From the NCBI GenBank assembly GCA_033032175.1, contig CM065328.1:6014690-6078689 (forward strand): a stretch of 64,000 nucleotides of DNA, written 5' to 3'. The notes beneath the pieces are model-generated. The model saw only the letters and a list, made by a program, of their open reading frames with translations. It had not been told where the DNA came from and did no database searches. Of this stretch, positions 1-11,851 are shown in pieces. This DNA comes from Saturnia japonica (lineage: Eukaryota; Arthropoda; Insecta; Lepidoptera; Saturniidae). The position numbers and the translations under genes were made by a program. Each line of letters starts with the position of its first letter. Position 1 is the first letter of the stretch.

Positions 1-182
1 CGTAGATAATTTTACAAAAATAAAAGTTATTTTAACTAGAACAAAAATATTTTACTTGTTGTCTTTTAGTAGCAAGCTGGTAGTGAAGAGAGATACAATC
101 AACTATAATAAGAAACAAACTTGTTACTCTTTTCAATTATAGTAATAGAAAGAGATAGCATCATATAACGGGCAGTTGTTAT

Positions 183-724
183 CTTTTATACAATTAATAA
201 AATTGAAATGTCTGTTTGTAATGTCAAAATAACAGCTTTTTACTAAATACATATCAAAGTATATACGATACCTATAACAAAAACCAATTTTTTAAATTTT
301 TTGTCTGTCTGTCTGTTCATTCCGGGTAATCTTCGAAACAGTTGGACTGATTTTGACGGGACTTTCACTGGCAGATAACTGATGATATAAGAAGTAGCGT
401 AGGCTGCTTTTATTTTAGAAAAGAATTAGGGTTCCGCTCAAATATAAAAAACTAGGCATGATGAATCAATTCGGCCGCTTAAATGGCTTACGCTGACTAA
501 AACATAAGACATATATCAAATTAATGTACAACAGAATTGTAGAAATTTAAAAGACATAAAAAAGTCTGCGAGAGTTTATGTCTATCTTCTAAGGAACACC
601 CACAATAAGCATTTTTGTCCTTAAAATAACCGGGAGCGAGGATAGCACGATTCGCACGTGTGCCCGATCGACAGCATGAAGGCTGAACTGAAGGCAACGT
701 AAGCAAAGCCGCGGGCACAGCTAG
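183..724 (+). mobile_element. HelA copy 1, Helitron-like non-autonomous element
   Basis: Best preserved of four related copies; the others are at 21176-21695 (+), 43828-44182 (+, 5'-truncated) and 59362-59885 (-). Complete copies begin near ATCT..TATAC followed by AATTAATAAAATTGAA and end in CGGGCACAG-CTAG before a T. A CTAG end in front of T is the usual 3' terminus of Helitrons, and similar ends are common in Lepidoptera. A (GTCT)n run lies near 301-316. No Rep/helicase reading frame is present, so it could only move with enzymes from elsewhere. The Helitron assignment rests on termini alone; the exact 5' end is uncertain by several bases. Confidence 0.6.
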
Positions 725-2035
725 TTCTGAAATAAAGTGTAATTTCTCTGGAACAAGAACACATGGAACAGGTTTTTCATTTTACCTGTTATAATAGCTC
801 ATCCCTAGTACTTATATGGAAGGTAGAAGTAAGGAAAAACATCTTATATGCAATGATATTTTTTCAGTAGATACGGCACTGACGCTCTTTACATAGAATC
901 GTGAATGAGCGGTAATTGCCCTCAGTTCACTTTCCACTTGATACCGGCTTGAGCGAGAAGAAACTTTTATCCTTTTTTGACAACAGAGTTTCTGCCTTAC
1001 GCTGTAATTTCCTATCCTTTTTATTACAACATGCTGATAACAATATTTGTACCGTTTTAAAATTGCTTTTAGGGAGAGTATAACACATATATATATAAAA
1101 CGTCAATGCTTATATGAGGTACAAGTTGATATACTGTTCAATTGAAGCAACAAATTACATTTCAAAACCCCACCAAAAAAGTGTTAGTTTAGCAAGAGAG
1201 AATGATACTTTTTCGTGATTTTACAGCTTTTACTATTGTAAAACTTTAAAAAAATGAATAAAAAATAATGAGAACGGTCGTCCAAGTGTACGAAAATAAT
1301 TATAAAAAAAGGATTTAGCACTATCTATGCACTTGCTGCAGTGACGCAACGCGCTACCCTAAATTGATGCTTTTCGACGGACACTTTTTCTCAAGTCCGG
1401 TGAAGCTGTAAAAGCCGCAGTGGCTCTGTTTTTGGATAGGGCGCCTAAGGCTAACAGTGTAGTCAGTTCAAAAAAAAAGGACACTTTTTCATTCATAGCA
1501 ATAGTTTCTACCCACCATACCCTACAATACCATACAAGATTAATACTGAATTGGATAAAATAGTTTAGCATATAACATAATATTTTTATTTATTATGTTG
1601 AAGATACAAATGGTTACCGTGAGTAAACCTTATGAGATAGACATATTATTATACCATAACGGAATTTACTCTATGCTTTTTCAAGAAGTAAACTTCTTTA
1701 ATAAATCATTTTGATGTAACTCATAAGGTTTAGCCAGCATAAGTCATTTAAGCTCTCTAAAATCGATGTTTGACGACTTGATCACAAAACATTGAATTTT
1801 CTTTACTATACATATAAAAGAATTACCTCACTCAACAGATACGAGCCTTCCACTATGTTATACACAATTTAGTGTGTGTTTTGGATTAACGCAGCCGTAA
1901 TTGGCTGACGAGGAAGGGATTAAAACAAAATTACAATTGGATCCCGCTGATCCAGATCTAAGCTTCTATTACTTAATTTGTAATCATATTTTGTTATAAC
2001 GTATTTGATATTTATTAGTGTTAAAATATAAGTTA
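725..2035. other. AT-rich intergenic DNA
   Basis: Apart from the short Jockey tail at 1391-1478, I recognise no gene or repeat here. Reading frames are short and show no family motif. Confidence 0.5.
1391..1478 (+). mobile_element. Jockey 3'-end-only insertion with 12-bp TSD
   Basis: The 88-bp insert matches the last ~90 bp of the Jockey element at 33697-36535 (AGTCCGGTGAAGCTGTAAAA onward, ending GGCTAACAGTGTAGTCAG plus an A-tract). It is flanked by a perfect direct repeat GGACACTTTTTC at 1379-1390 and 1479-1490, the target-site duplication. It is therefore a very short 5'-truncated retrotransposition product. It carries about 12 nt (CTGTTTTTGGAT) that the long copy lacks. Confidence 0.85.
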
Positions 2036-2150
2036 CTAGCTGTGCCCCTCGGTTTCACCCCCATATAATTTAAAATAAATCACTGATTAATCAATTTACA
2101 GACAATACTTTTCATCGGGCTACCCCGACACGGCCTCTACATAACACTCA
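2036..2150 (-). mobile_element. HelB 3'-terminal fragment
   Basis: CTAG at 2036-2039 followed by CTGTGCCCCTCGGTTTCACC matches the minus-strand 3' end of the HelB copies at 17858 and 54255. Read on the minus strand, a GGTGAAACC-type hairpin precedes GGCACAG-CTAG. Similarity fades after about 100 bp, so this looks like a truncated or diverged terminus. Confidence 0.5.
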
Positions 2151-2390
2151 CACGGCTCGTTTTTGTCACTTACTACTTGAATGATAGCGATATGTGCAAG
2201 TGAATGCCTCTCTGTGTATCCACTAAATTATTATTATTATTGTACCTATTATTTAACACTTTCCACAAAAAAAAAAGAAGATAAACCCGATCAAGTTTCT
2301 TACCGGTTCTTCTCGATGACTCTGATATTTTCCGAACCGGCAATAGTATTTTGACGTTCGTGCCTTCTTAGGCCCTATATAGAAATAAAA
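2150..2390 (+). repeat. Rep-D copy 1, unclassified interspersed repeat
   Basis: Shares blocks with 13103-13265, 28385-28630 and 45768-46022: CTCTCTGTG.ATCCACTAA near 2209, GATCAAGTTTCTTACCGGTT near 2290, and TTTTGACGTTCGTGCCTTCTTAGG near 2350. No reading frame or terminal inverted repeats are evident. It could be a SINE-like or 3'-UTR-derived family. Confidence 0.65.
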
Positions 2391-2394
2391 TTTT

Positions 2395-2545
2395 CTGGTT
2401 TTTGATTTTGGTGTATGGTGGCTGCGACCCAGTCGATACACACTGGTTAATCGCAAAAACCAAAAAACTAAAAGAGTGACACTGTAATGGGGTTGTCGCC
2501 ATTCACCATTACAGTGGATTTTACATTTGAATGGTGGCTGCGGTC
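2395..2545. repeat. Rep-E copy with 11-bp hairpin
   Basis: Contains GTGTATGGTGGCTGCGACCC, the reverse complement of motifs at 11735-11755 and in the 108-bp tandem repeat at the right edge (GGATCGCGGCCACCATACA-like). A perfect inverted repeat CACTGTAATGG (2480-2490) / CCATTACAGTG (2506-2516) encloses a 15-nt loop. No coding potential is recognised. Confidence 0.45.
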
Positions 2546-5065
2546 TATTCTCGCATTTTCTCCACACCTCTAGTTCTAAGCAAAACACAAAATTATACAT
2601 AATAATATATTGTTGACGTTATCGTAAATAATAATTACATGTAGAATAGTTTCATTAAAGATAAAATTGGATGTCACAGTGAAAATCACAAGACTCGATT
2701 CGCCTCATTTTCAAGGTGGGAACACGCAGCCAATGAGCCCCGTCGCGTCGCCTCTCTCTAGCGACGCGTGCTACACCAATGTGCCGTGAAATTGGCTTGC
2801 AATTTGAATCAGGAGCCTTAGCAGAATAAAAGATTTTTCTTTTTTCTGAATGCACTGAAATAGATAGTACCTATTTGGTTTTTTGTTATAGTGGAAAGCG
2901 TAGATTTTTTCCATTTTCGTATTTAAAGGAATTAAGTTTTACGGAATAAGAAGAAAATCGGCAGATTTTGCTATTGAAATACCTTGCAATATTTTTAAAT
3001 ATTAGGTACTTCCTTTTGTATTATAATATTTTATTGCTTTTAATAACAGTTAACATATAATTATATAATAATATTTAATTTATAATATAATATTTTAAAT
3101 TGGATACTCAGATCTTTTTTTGTGGTTCGTAACTTGGTTTCATGCATGTTCTATATGTACAACTGCGACTATAAATACCTACATAGTATATTATGTATAT
3201 CTTAGTAGGTACCTTACATAGTTGTAACGCTAGCTTAGTACAATAATGTCAAAAATCGTGACCGACCTCTAAAATATGAAATATATATATTACTTAAAAT
3301 TTCAGAAAACTTATAAAGTTAGCCGTAGACCATAATTATATGACAACCAAAAAAAAATTTGTAAATTGACAAAAGCGATCTTTTAATTTTTTTATCGAGG
3401 TAAATTTTGGTGACAATTCTAAAAATCGTAATAAATTGACATATTTTCACGTGTGAAGTAAAAGTTGTTTTTTGGACCACCCTATTATATACAAGAAATG
3501 CTCACTTAAAAGTATTAGAAAATAAAACAATATATACTGGCGTATGTATTATTTGAAGCAAGTTAGTAAGTGGCCACGAAGCTCACCAGTTCATTGGATT
3601 GACTATAAATTTAAAATCGCGGGCCAGATCTGGATGAGATTAGCTCAGGACGGAGATGAGTGGATATATAAAGGGAGGACTATCATGCTCAACAGTTGGC
3701 GATTACGGGCTGAAAATGATGACGATGAATAGAAAAAATATAAAGTCAGAGCTTTTTATACATTTTATTTGAAATCATTTATCGAAATAATCTTTTTTGA
3801 ATGCTCTATTGGTTTAACGTCGCCTGCGTAAGCCGTACGTGGTGAACATTCGCCATCGTTGTATACCCGTAACTAAGCCTCGTCTCATCCTCAGACTATC
3901 GCTCAGTAGTACACGATCTGGGCTAGTTCTAGGTGAAGTCAAGTCTGGACATCTGAAAAACAGTTTATAAATTATTGAAGCACATACCTACTCAGTTACG
4001 TTATTATGTGGAGTTACATCCAAGTAAGGTAATCAACTCACAAAAAAACACATAAATGGACTCTGAAACTAGTTTGCAAAAACTTTAGTCATTGGACAAT
4101 TGTTAAGTAAGTTAGTAGACAAGTAGAATTTTATACCGTTTGTATTTAATACTTGACTTTTTTATTTCTTTACATAAAAAAAACTACAAATAGTATTAAA
4201 TTTTAATTTATCTGTAGGTAATTTAATTTTTTCCAAACAACTATTATAATTATCACATATATGACCAATTTTTTATCTGTCTGACTACTTCTATGTCTAG
4301 ATTTAGCTCAAAAACGACCGATTTTGACGAAATTTTGTATACGGGGATCTTACATTATTTTGTAGGCTAATAATTGATAGGTTTGTGATATGAATGATGT
4401 GATGTCATGTGATATGAATGTAAGTATGTTAAAGAATGTTTAGAACGGAGTCAGCAATCCCATAAAAACCTACACACAATATTTATCTCTTTTAATAGTT
4501 ACTAGAAACAATATTGGATGACAAAATTACGTTTTCTCAAACACAATCGACTCGTGTAATATCTTTAATATCCTTCAATTACCATAACAAAACAATTCAA
4601 CAGTATCCAAAGTAAAGATATTAAACACACAGAAGCTAACATTTCCAAATACCACTTTACATATAAAATCTGTAATCTGAAAAGGCGATTTCTGGATCAC
4701 GTCTTTACCTAAAGGACCTTTTATGGAAATGTACTCGAGTCTAAATCCTTTACTAAGCAAACAAAAGGTGTAAAAGGGTTTGCTAGATGGACATACTTAG
4801 ACTACGTGAAGTGAAGACATGTTTACGTGGCGTGACCTTCCTCTAAGATGAAAAATTATGACATCGGTATAATTATCAACCCAAATGAGTTAAGAAGCAA
4901 AGTAATAACGTTTAACAACATTTGAATTATTGGATTCTAGAGCCGTGATTTCACCTGTGTTACCAGATTGCTTGATGTTCATGGTTACTGTTACGCTACT
5001 TACAAATGTAGCTTGAATTTATATAACCTACCTCAATAAATAAGCTATACAAGACAAAATTAGCA
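2546..5065. other. AT-rich intergenic DNA with one RTE relic
   Basis: Only the relic at 3544-3732 is recognisable. Around 2735-2765 there is a short GC-rich patch with a CGTCGC...GCGACG inverted repeat. The rest has no motif I can name. Confidence 0.4.
3544..3732 (+). pseudogene. Possible carboxy-terminal relic of an RTE-like retrotransposon
   Basis: The 62-codon frame contains AGQIWMRLAQDGDEW followed by a short acidic tail (ENDDDE). RTE-type reverse transcriptase proteins often end with an AG..W.R.AQDR..W pattern just before the stop. The RTE derivative in this window (56313-56381) ends with a related A-Q-x-R-D-x-W motif. No reverse transcriptase, endonuclease or repeat tail is seen next to it, and the initial ATG is probably fortuitous. 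It could be a chance match, so I rate it as suggestive. Confidence 0.35.
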
Positions 5066-5266
5066 ATAAAGAAAACCCACTTCAATGATTTTGAGGAGTT
5101 CCCTAAAGTATCTTCGAAGACTAAAATCCAATGCCAATGAAATTGAGATATCCCCTTTCCAACAATAAAAATATTATTGAAATCGGTTCATATACAAAGA
5201 AGTTATCCTTAAAAAATACATTCGAATTGAGAACCTCCTTCTTTTTCTGAAGGTGTTTAAAAATGC
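5066..5266 (-). repeat. Rep-G copy 1
   Basis: Minus-strand copy of a family also at 9397-9620 (-), 11852-12065 (+), 38085-38383 (+), 45650-46135 (+, interrupted) and 47565-47676 (-). Shared blocks are TTCAATGATTTTGAGGAGTT, CCAATGCCAATGAAATT, ATCGGTTCATA.ACAAAGAAG and CATTCGAATTGA.AACCTCC. There is no reading frame. Its class is unknown. Confidence 0.7.
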
Positions 5267-6321
5267 AACTTATATTTTTTTTAATTAGAATTGTTGTTGA
5301 GATTAATTGTTTGATTGGTTGTTAATTAGTGCGTTCATACAAACATACTCTTGAGCTTTATAATGTTAGTATATATGTAATTACTCAAATTAAAGGCTAA
5401 AATACATGGCAACACTTGACACTGGACATTCAATCTATAGACCGTGGATGCACACACACACATATTTAGTTGCACATAAAGTGTCGCTGACACTCAGTGT
5501 CACTGTCGCTGCCGTGGAGATAGATCGTATCGCGGAGTTTTTGACACTTGAGTCCGGATAGCTGCTCTATAAACCATTTGCGATACAATGACACAAAGAG
5601 TTGCTTCTCGTGTAGACGCCATCGAAACAATGTCGTAATTTGTGTCATGTGTCAGTTTCGTCGTGTATTTTTAACCTTTATAAACAACGACAGATAATCT
5701 AATAGGAATTCCATGTTCATTATCAATTTCTTATGTGTCGTTCAATGATGTGGGTACAATATAATACTCACTTGTAAATTTCGTTAGTGATCAAATTATC
5801 ATTCTTGCACCTCGTATTCCACAATGGCCAGTATTTGAAGCCCTCTCGATGAAATATATGAACGGCACACGCGGTATCATCTCGGATATCATCGTCTAGA
5901 AGTGCTGTGGATCAAGTTATGATGGATGTTGAAAATTTATGTGATATAAAGCTACTTTAAAATATCATTAATGGAACAATGCGTAAAAAAAGATTTTTGC
6001 ATTCTTTATTCCAACAAAAGCAGGGTTTTTTTTCGTGTTTCAATTTTTTTATACAGATTCAATTATAATTCTTCTTTGTGATCATTATATTACATTCTTT
6101 TCAATTCACTGTATATTTAATTACGTATAGGGCCCGTAGCGCTTAAAGGTTAAAATTAAAAAGATTTCAGGCGAATACTTTGGAGATAATTTGTAATGTT
6201 CTGTTTTTGTGTAGTTCTTCTTTTGTGTACTTGTGGTTCTTATGTTAATTTATTAACTTAAAAACTTTATCTTTTGACCCTATATTATGTAATATTGATG
6301 GCATTTTGCTTTATATATTTT

Positions 6322-6405
6322 GGTTATTGTCCATACGTGAAGTGGGTAATAGATATAAACAGAAAACATGCATTTTGAGTTACCACAAAAACTCTCTTAC
6401 AGCGA
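6322..6405 (+). repeat. Rep-F copy 1
   Basis: Matches 23080-23160: GTGAAGT.G.TTATAAATATAAAC and GAAAACATACATTTTG followed by CACAAAAACTCT in both. It is a short paired repeat with no coding potential. Confidence 0.5.
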
Positions 6406-6623
6406 CCGCCGATGGATTTAGATCTCTGTGCCGAGCTATTATTAAAAGAATGGTTCTAACAAGGAAGCTACCGTCTTCTTTGAACTCACTTTATAGATTA
6501 AAAAAGAAGAAATACTAAGGATATGGCTTTGGTTTATATATAAATGACACCTAAACATGTATTGAACAAACGAAATCTGTCATGGTTGTATGGTACTTTC
6601 AAAATGTACATACGTATACAAAA

Positions 6624-6713
6624 CACCTAGTCCGGTGAAGCTGTAAAAGCCGCAGCGGCTCTGTTTTTGGATAGGGCCCCTAAGGCTAACAGTTACAGGC
6701 TAACAAAAAAAAA
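6624..6713 (+). mobile_element. Second Jockey 3'-end-only insertion with 12-bp TSD
   Basis: A 90-bp insert with the same tail as 1391-1478 (TAGTCCGGTGAAGCTGTAAA onward, then an A-tract). The flanking direct repeats ACGTATACAAAA at 6612-6623 and 6714-6725 are perfect. It starts within three bases of the same point in the element as the copy at 1391 and shares the CTGTTTTTGGAT segment missing from the long Jockey copy. Confidence 0.85.
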
Positions 6714-7204
6714 ACGTATACAAAATAAATCTGATATATTTTTGTTCATAAGAAACATAGTTACAGGAGAGTGGAACAAAGTGTTTACCTACCTACTGCT
6801 GCTTTTCGCTAGGGTTCAAAAAGGTCACTGATGGTTTTAGTAGAACTACCATCATTTCGCTAAGGTATGATCGGATATACTTTACAATATGAAACAATCC
6901 TTAGACTGATTTTTTTGTCACTGTAACGTTTTTATATATTACGAATATAAAACTACTCGAGCTGACTGGTTGGTGCTGGCCGTCAGTTTGTGAAGAAAAC
7001 CAGCCTTACTTGACGTTGACATTAATAATCTTCAATCAAGAATATTAGTTGAAACAAAAAAGAACAACAGAAAGACTTGTTTACGAATTAATAAAAATCC
7101 AATTAAAATTTCTTCTATAAGACAAATACAGATCAATGTTCTTTATTACCAGGTGCCATATAAAGTAGACATTTTGCAGCATTTGATACTGTAACAGCTA
7201 ACTA

Positions 7205-7689
7205 TTGGAGTGAAATTCCTTGTCGTGCGTTTGGCGGATGGAAGCTACATGGGAAATGTGTCCGACCGACACTTTTCCTATAGTACGTTACAGCTATACA
7301 TGTAATGTAGTGCCGGTATTAAAAAGAGACAGAGAGACGAAATAGAGAGAGGTGGTATAGATTCGATTACTATCATAAAGCTTGTTTGCACTGAAGTGTA
7401 GACGTGCTGCTTGTGTGTCAGCTTTTATGTACCTATATACCTACGTATAGGTATATTTAAAATTGAATACACTGATTAAGCATATAATTTGTTTATATTA
7501 TGATGATATTTAGTAGATAATAAAATGTCTATTTTCATAGCGTTATGAATAAAAACTTTTTTTTCAGAACAATTTTGTTACAATTTCTTAATTATCTATA
7601 ACATGCTATATGTAGCAAAAGTGTATTTCGGACACTATTTTCCGTGCAACTCCCATCCGTCAAACGGGCGACAAAGAACTTCGTTCCAA
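7205..7689. mobile_element. Inverted-repeat element (MITE-like)
   Basis: The two ends are inverted copies of about 78 bp at roughly 80 percent identity by eye: the left arm contains TTGTCGTGCGTTTGGCGGAT, the right arm read in reverse TTGTCGCCCGTTTGACGGAT. Both then continue through a GTGTCCGA..ACACTTTT block. The interior of about 330 bp has no transposase frame. No convincing target-site duplication was found, so the superfamily is open. Confidence 0.6.
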
Positions 7690-9396
7690 AACTTAGTGAC
7701 ATCAGATTAGAAGTCACGCAATAAACAAAAGCACGCGATTTTATTTCTCACGGTGTATATAAAATAATAAAAATGTGATAAATCAAAAATTCGTCCACTT
7801 CCACGTTACAGCAGTAAAAAGCGCTTGTTTTCGACGGCAAAGGAGTGATTTAGTACGTCGAGATAAGCGAAATTGCTTTACTGTGAAGATTTTATGAGTT
7901 TTATATCAGACCTTATAACATCAATGCTAAGAGAACCCTTCACTTTTTATCCGACCTATAAAATAAACTGAAAATATGTACACTAAAGGAAAGTAAGTTT
8001 TAGTGCTTCGGACTTTTCAATATTGTAGAGACAAAGTTACCTACCATGTTCATGACATGATTTGTCCTCAAGCATATATCAGTTTGATCTGGCAGCCACG
8101 TTTGAGACCAACAACGCTTCTATGCTGAGCATGTTACCATACGTGACAATAGAATCACATAATAACATAAGAAGATATTTTTTTATTACTTTTCTAGTTT
8201 TATAGTTTTGTGTTTACTCAGTTTTCTATTGTTTATATTTTCTTATTGCACTACCGTCAATTGTTTTTCCACATTACTGCTGGTTAGTAGGAAGAAAGTG
8301 ATTTATAGCATTAAGCTCGCCAGTGCACAAACTAAAGTTGCAATAAAGTATTAATTAATTCATTAAGAAGGAGTAAATAATATCTCCTTACATTCGCAAG
8401 CTATATTGCATTCACCACCTCGTTTACCAACTTTGCACCACCTCGAGGGTATCTGTAAAACAAATATTCACTTTATTCAATTAAGTATAGATGATGTATA
8501 AGATTTCGTTACATGACCTAGAGATTAACTAATGAAATGCAAAATATTGAGTTCTATATTTCGATACAAATTAGAGAGATATCAACGAGAAGTGAACTAC
8601 GTATGTTTACGAAACTGAAAAGACAATGAATATAGTTTTCATTTGTCCTCTTCCTACATATTACTTTTTGGTAAGTAACTGTAAAGTCTAAAAAGAATTA
8701 CAACCATTTAGTCAAAGTAACAGGCTGCCCAAGTAAAATGCTATAAGGATACTCGTTTGAAAGATCCTATTTAATAAGAAGCAAACAGCTGGCTGGTCGA
8801 TGATTTATTAACATTTACTGTTAACCTTTTAGCTCCCTTACATAACAAAAATGTACATAGAATTGGCATATATGCCATCCGCGGGAGTAGAGGTATTAAT
8901 CATAATTCAATGGGATCGTACATCCTTTTGTTTATATACTCAGTTTGAATATTTATGTTGAAAATATGAAGACCTTCAATAAGTTTCATCATTAACTCCA
9001 TTCTGTAGTTTCTCAAAACTCATAATAATTCTGTATATAATGCATAAAATATTCTTAGTTACTGAAAAGTAAGTAAGTAAGTTATTCCTGAAAATCAGAA
9101 TTATACTAGTTTTAAAATCATGTTATAGGTATGATTGGATCATACCGCCACCTGAAGCTAAGAGTAAATTAACCAAATGTGATAAGAAGTAAATCTTAGG
9201 AAGGGTACTGTTCTAAAATTGCAGAAAGCACGGATTAGTACAAGGGGACAGACTTTTCGCTTGAGGTAGAAAGATGGTTAGCATAGAGCATTGTTAATTA
9301 CCCTACCACAATGCTATGATATCATTATAATATTTTCTCTCACCAAAAGCTCATGCTTATTGTAGCAATCGAATCATTGCAGCATTGTTGATGCAT
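7690..9396. other. AT-rich intergenic DNA
   Basis: No family motif, long reading frame, or repeat shared with the rest of the window was recognised. Confidence 0.4.
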
Positions 9397-9620
9397 AACA
9401 AAATGAAAACCAATTTCAAAGATTTTTAGGAGCTCCCTGGTGTATTTTCGAATACGAAGGTCCAATGCCAATGAATTTAAAATGAGACCACCCTTGAGGT
9501 ACGAGATAAAATAGAATCATCGAAATCGGTTCATAAACAAAGAAGTTATGGCTCAACATCCATTTATATACATTCGAATTGATAACCTCCGTCTTTTTTT
9601 TTTAAAGTCTGTTAAAAATA
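9397..9620 (-). repeat. Rep-G copy 2
   Basis: Nearly full-length minus-strand copy carrying GGAGCTCCCTGGTGTATTTT, CCAATGCCAATGAATTT, ATCGGTTCATAAACAAAGAA and CATTCGAATTGATAACCTCC. It aligns block by block with 5066-5266. Confidence 0.75.
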
Positions 9621-10017
9621 ACTACATCGTCTGCTTTAATAATTAAAAATAAATGTTTATTAATTACGTACCTACCTGAAACAATCCATAAGATTTCTTT
9701 CCACTCGGTGACACGACTAATGCGCTGGTCTCCCTGTTGCTTACCTTTTCAATCAAACATACCCCTGCAAAGAAACCTTACATGAATAACCTATTTAAGT
9801 GTAAAAACAAATTAGCAGGACGTACATTCTCTATTAGGACGTGATGATCGCTAGAAAATAGTATTACAATGGTGGCTGTCAATAGGCATACTTCTAACGA
9901 TCGCTTGTTGCTCGTATATCTATTACTACTAGCGGTCGCTCTATGATCGAAATTCGACCAGGGACTTTTTAATCATAGACTATTTTCTGTTTGACATTTG
10001 CAGTATGAATCTAAACA

Positions 10018-10224
10018 CTGTTGCACTTTTCATTGGTGACAGTGTCAATATTTGGGTGGGTCTATGTTCAATGGCACTTGTTAGGTTAGAATTCGCAGTA
10101 TTAATTTATTTTATTTAATATATTAGTAACAGATATTAGAGATAAATTTTAACTTTCTGCATTCCTTCTCCATTTAAACTTTAACCATGCCAAATCGCAG
10201 TCTTCCGTGCAGGCAATTCGCTTA
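10018..10224 (+). repeat. Rep-J copy 1
   Basis: The reverse complement of 42632-42829 over about 200 bp. Shared blocks include GTTCAATGGCAC, ATTCGCAGTATTAATTTATT, CTCCTTCTCCAT and CCATGCCAAATC followed by CAGTCTTCCGTGCA. No coding frame spans it. It is a two-copy family here, class unknown. Confidence 0.7.
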
Positions 10225-10254
10225 AAAATTTGTAGAAAGTTTTTGCTTCACGTA

Positions 10255-10600
10255 TTAATTAATATATTGAACTATTATATTATATAACATAATAAAGTGG
10301 AAATTTGTTTTTGTTTGTTTGTTTAAACACGTTAATATCTGGAAATACGAGTCGGTTTGATGAATGATAGCCTGATTCATGAGGAATAATATAGGCAACA
10401 TTAGCAATAGTCTAGGTAATATTAGGCTACACCTCTCAGCTAGCCTTAAATATTGATTATTGTTAAGTAAGTCGGAAGTCAAAGCGTTCCCGAACTGCTA
10501 AAACCGCGTGCGCTAGCGTAATCGTTAATGATATGGAAATACAATGCTCTACAAAAATATTGTTCCTTAGTACATCCAAAAGTCAGCGATAGTATATACC
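10255..10600 (+). mobile_element. HelB copy 1, 5' part
   Basis: The plus-strand sequence corresponds to the reverse of 54580-54850. It carries GTTTGTTTGTTTAAACACG, TAATATCTGGAAATACGAGT, GATAGCCTGATTCATGAGGA and TTAAATATTGATTATTGTTA, followed by ATACAATGCTCTACAAAAAT. The CTAG terminus is not found, so the copy is truncated at its 3' side. Confidence 0.6.
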
Positions 10601-11699
10601 TATCTCTTATACATAAGCCACAATAAGGTATTTTGTAACAAAAATTTGTTAAAAAATAAAATGCGATTTATAAGCATTATTTTTATACATGTTATATTAA
10701 TCCTTACAAACAAAAGTTACTTCATCATAAAGACTAATTTATGAAGTTAAAGTTTGCTCTTTAGAGTATGATATTTGGACACATAGTTTAGGAGATAATG
10801 AAAAATTATAATAATGTGTACTTGCGGGAAGGACAATTATGATAGACTACATAGGTGCGTTGCGTGAAACCGTGGGGCACAGCTAACTATTTCCACGGTT
10901 GGGAATAGACTTCCCTCAAAGATCACCTCAAAAACCGGTCTTGCGCTGTTCACATCCAGCGACTTGACTTCCCACAAGCTTTGCCAGGACAGCATCAGTA
11001 CTTTATTTAAAAAAAAAAAATATTTGTTCACAAGTTATCATTTAAAAATTTCTACATAAGGTCATCGATGGCAGTATTGATTGTCTCACTATTCTAGCAG
11101 AAGTACATTTTAAGTTATCCATAATAATTATCCTAGAAAGAGGATTAGGAAATTTTTCTCTCAACCACTCTGTAGAACCAATCTCGGATGTAACTCGCCT
11201 GTCGTGAGAATGTAATTTATTAATTTAATGGATTAATAGATTATTTTGACGTATTTGCACAGACATTACCGAACATTATTACCAAGATTAAAAATTATTT
11301 CACCTCAGACACTTATTTATTTTACAATAATCGATATTCCTAATCACTGGTCTCTCTATTTTATTTTTTATTTTTCTTTCCCATAATTAATTAAAACATA
11401 GTCGTTTCAATAAATTATTTTAATGTAACAATGCTAATTATAATACATTCATTATAGTATTAATTTAAATTATTTTTTTTTATCAGTAGTAGTTTTTCAT
11501 ACGTTGTAATAACTTACTTGTACTTGACTTACTTTATTTAATTTTTTTAATTAAATTAGCGTTATTGTATTTTATCAATGTAGTGGGCGCCTATAATAGG
11601 TTCGCATATCTGTGTTAGACTTAGAATGAATTGTAAAAATGGCTCAAGTATAATGTACTCGCTCTTGGCGCTTCTTTATTATATAAATATTATTATGTT
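10601..11699. other. AT-rich intergenic DNA
   Basis: A short GC-richer stretch at 10845-10995 opens a small minus-strand frame without recognisable motifs. Nothing else stands out. Confidence 0.4.
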
Positions 11700-11851
11700 T
11701 AATGGATGGTACACAGCTGTGATACCCGATTGGATCGCGGCCACCATACACCAGTGTATATCCAATAATCAAGCTGGGATTTAGTGATCTATACCTGACT
11801 GGGTCGTGACCATTATGCAAATGGCGATAAGCCCGTCAAAGTGACTCTTTT
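11700..11851 (+). repeat. Rep-E copy 2
   Basis: Carries GGATCGCGGCCACCATACAC near 11732 and a diverged second occurrence GGGTCGTGACCATTATGC near 11799, as in the 108-bp tandem array at 63700-64000. Similarity resumes near 12080 (GTGGTCAGCTAATGTATATC), so Rep-G at 11852-12065 may have inserted into a Rep-E stretch. Confidence 0.45.

Larger units (their letters stand above)
5267..7204. other. Intergenic DNA with two small mapped repeats
   Basis: Besides the repeats at 6322-6405 and 6624-6713, a cluster of GACACT/AGTGTC words lies at 5415-5510, including the perfect 15-bp palindrome TGACACTCAGTGTCA at 5488-5502. A minus-strand ATG near 5622 opens only about 35 codons. I see no gene. Confidence 0.4.

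Noticed and set aside
5430..5622. Minus-strand ATG frame reading MASTREATLCVIVSQ
   Set aside because: Only about 35 codons, no splice evidence and no known family; treated as chance.
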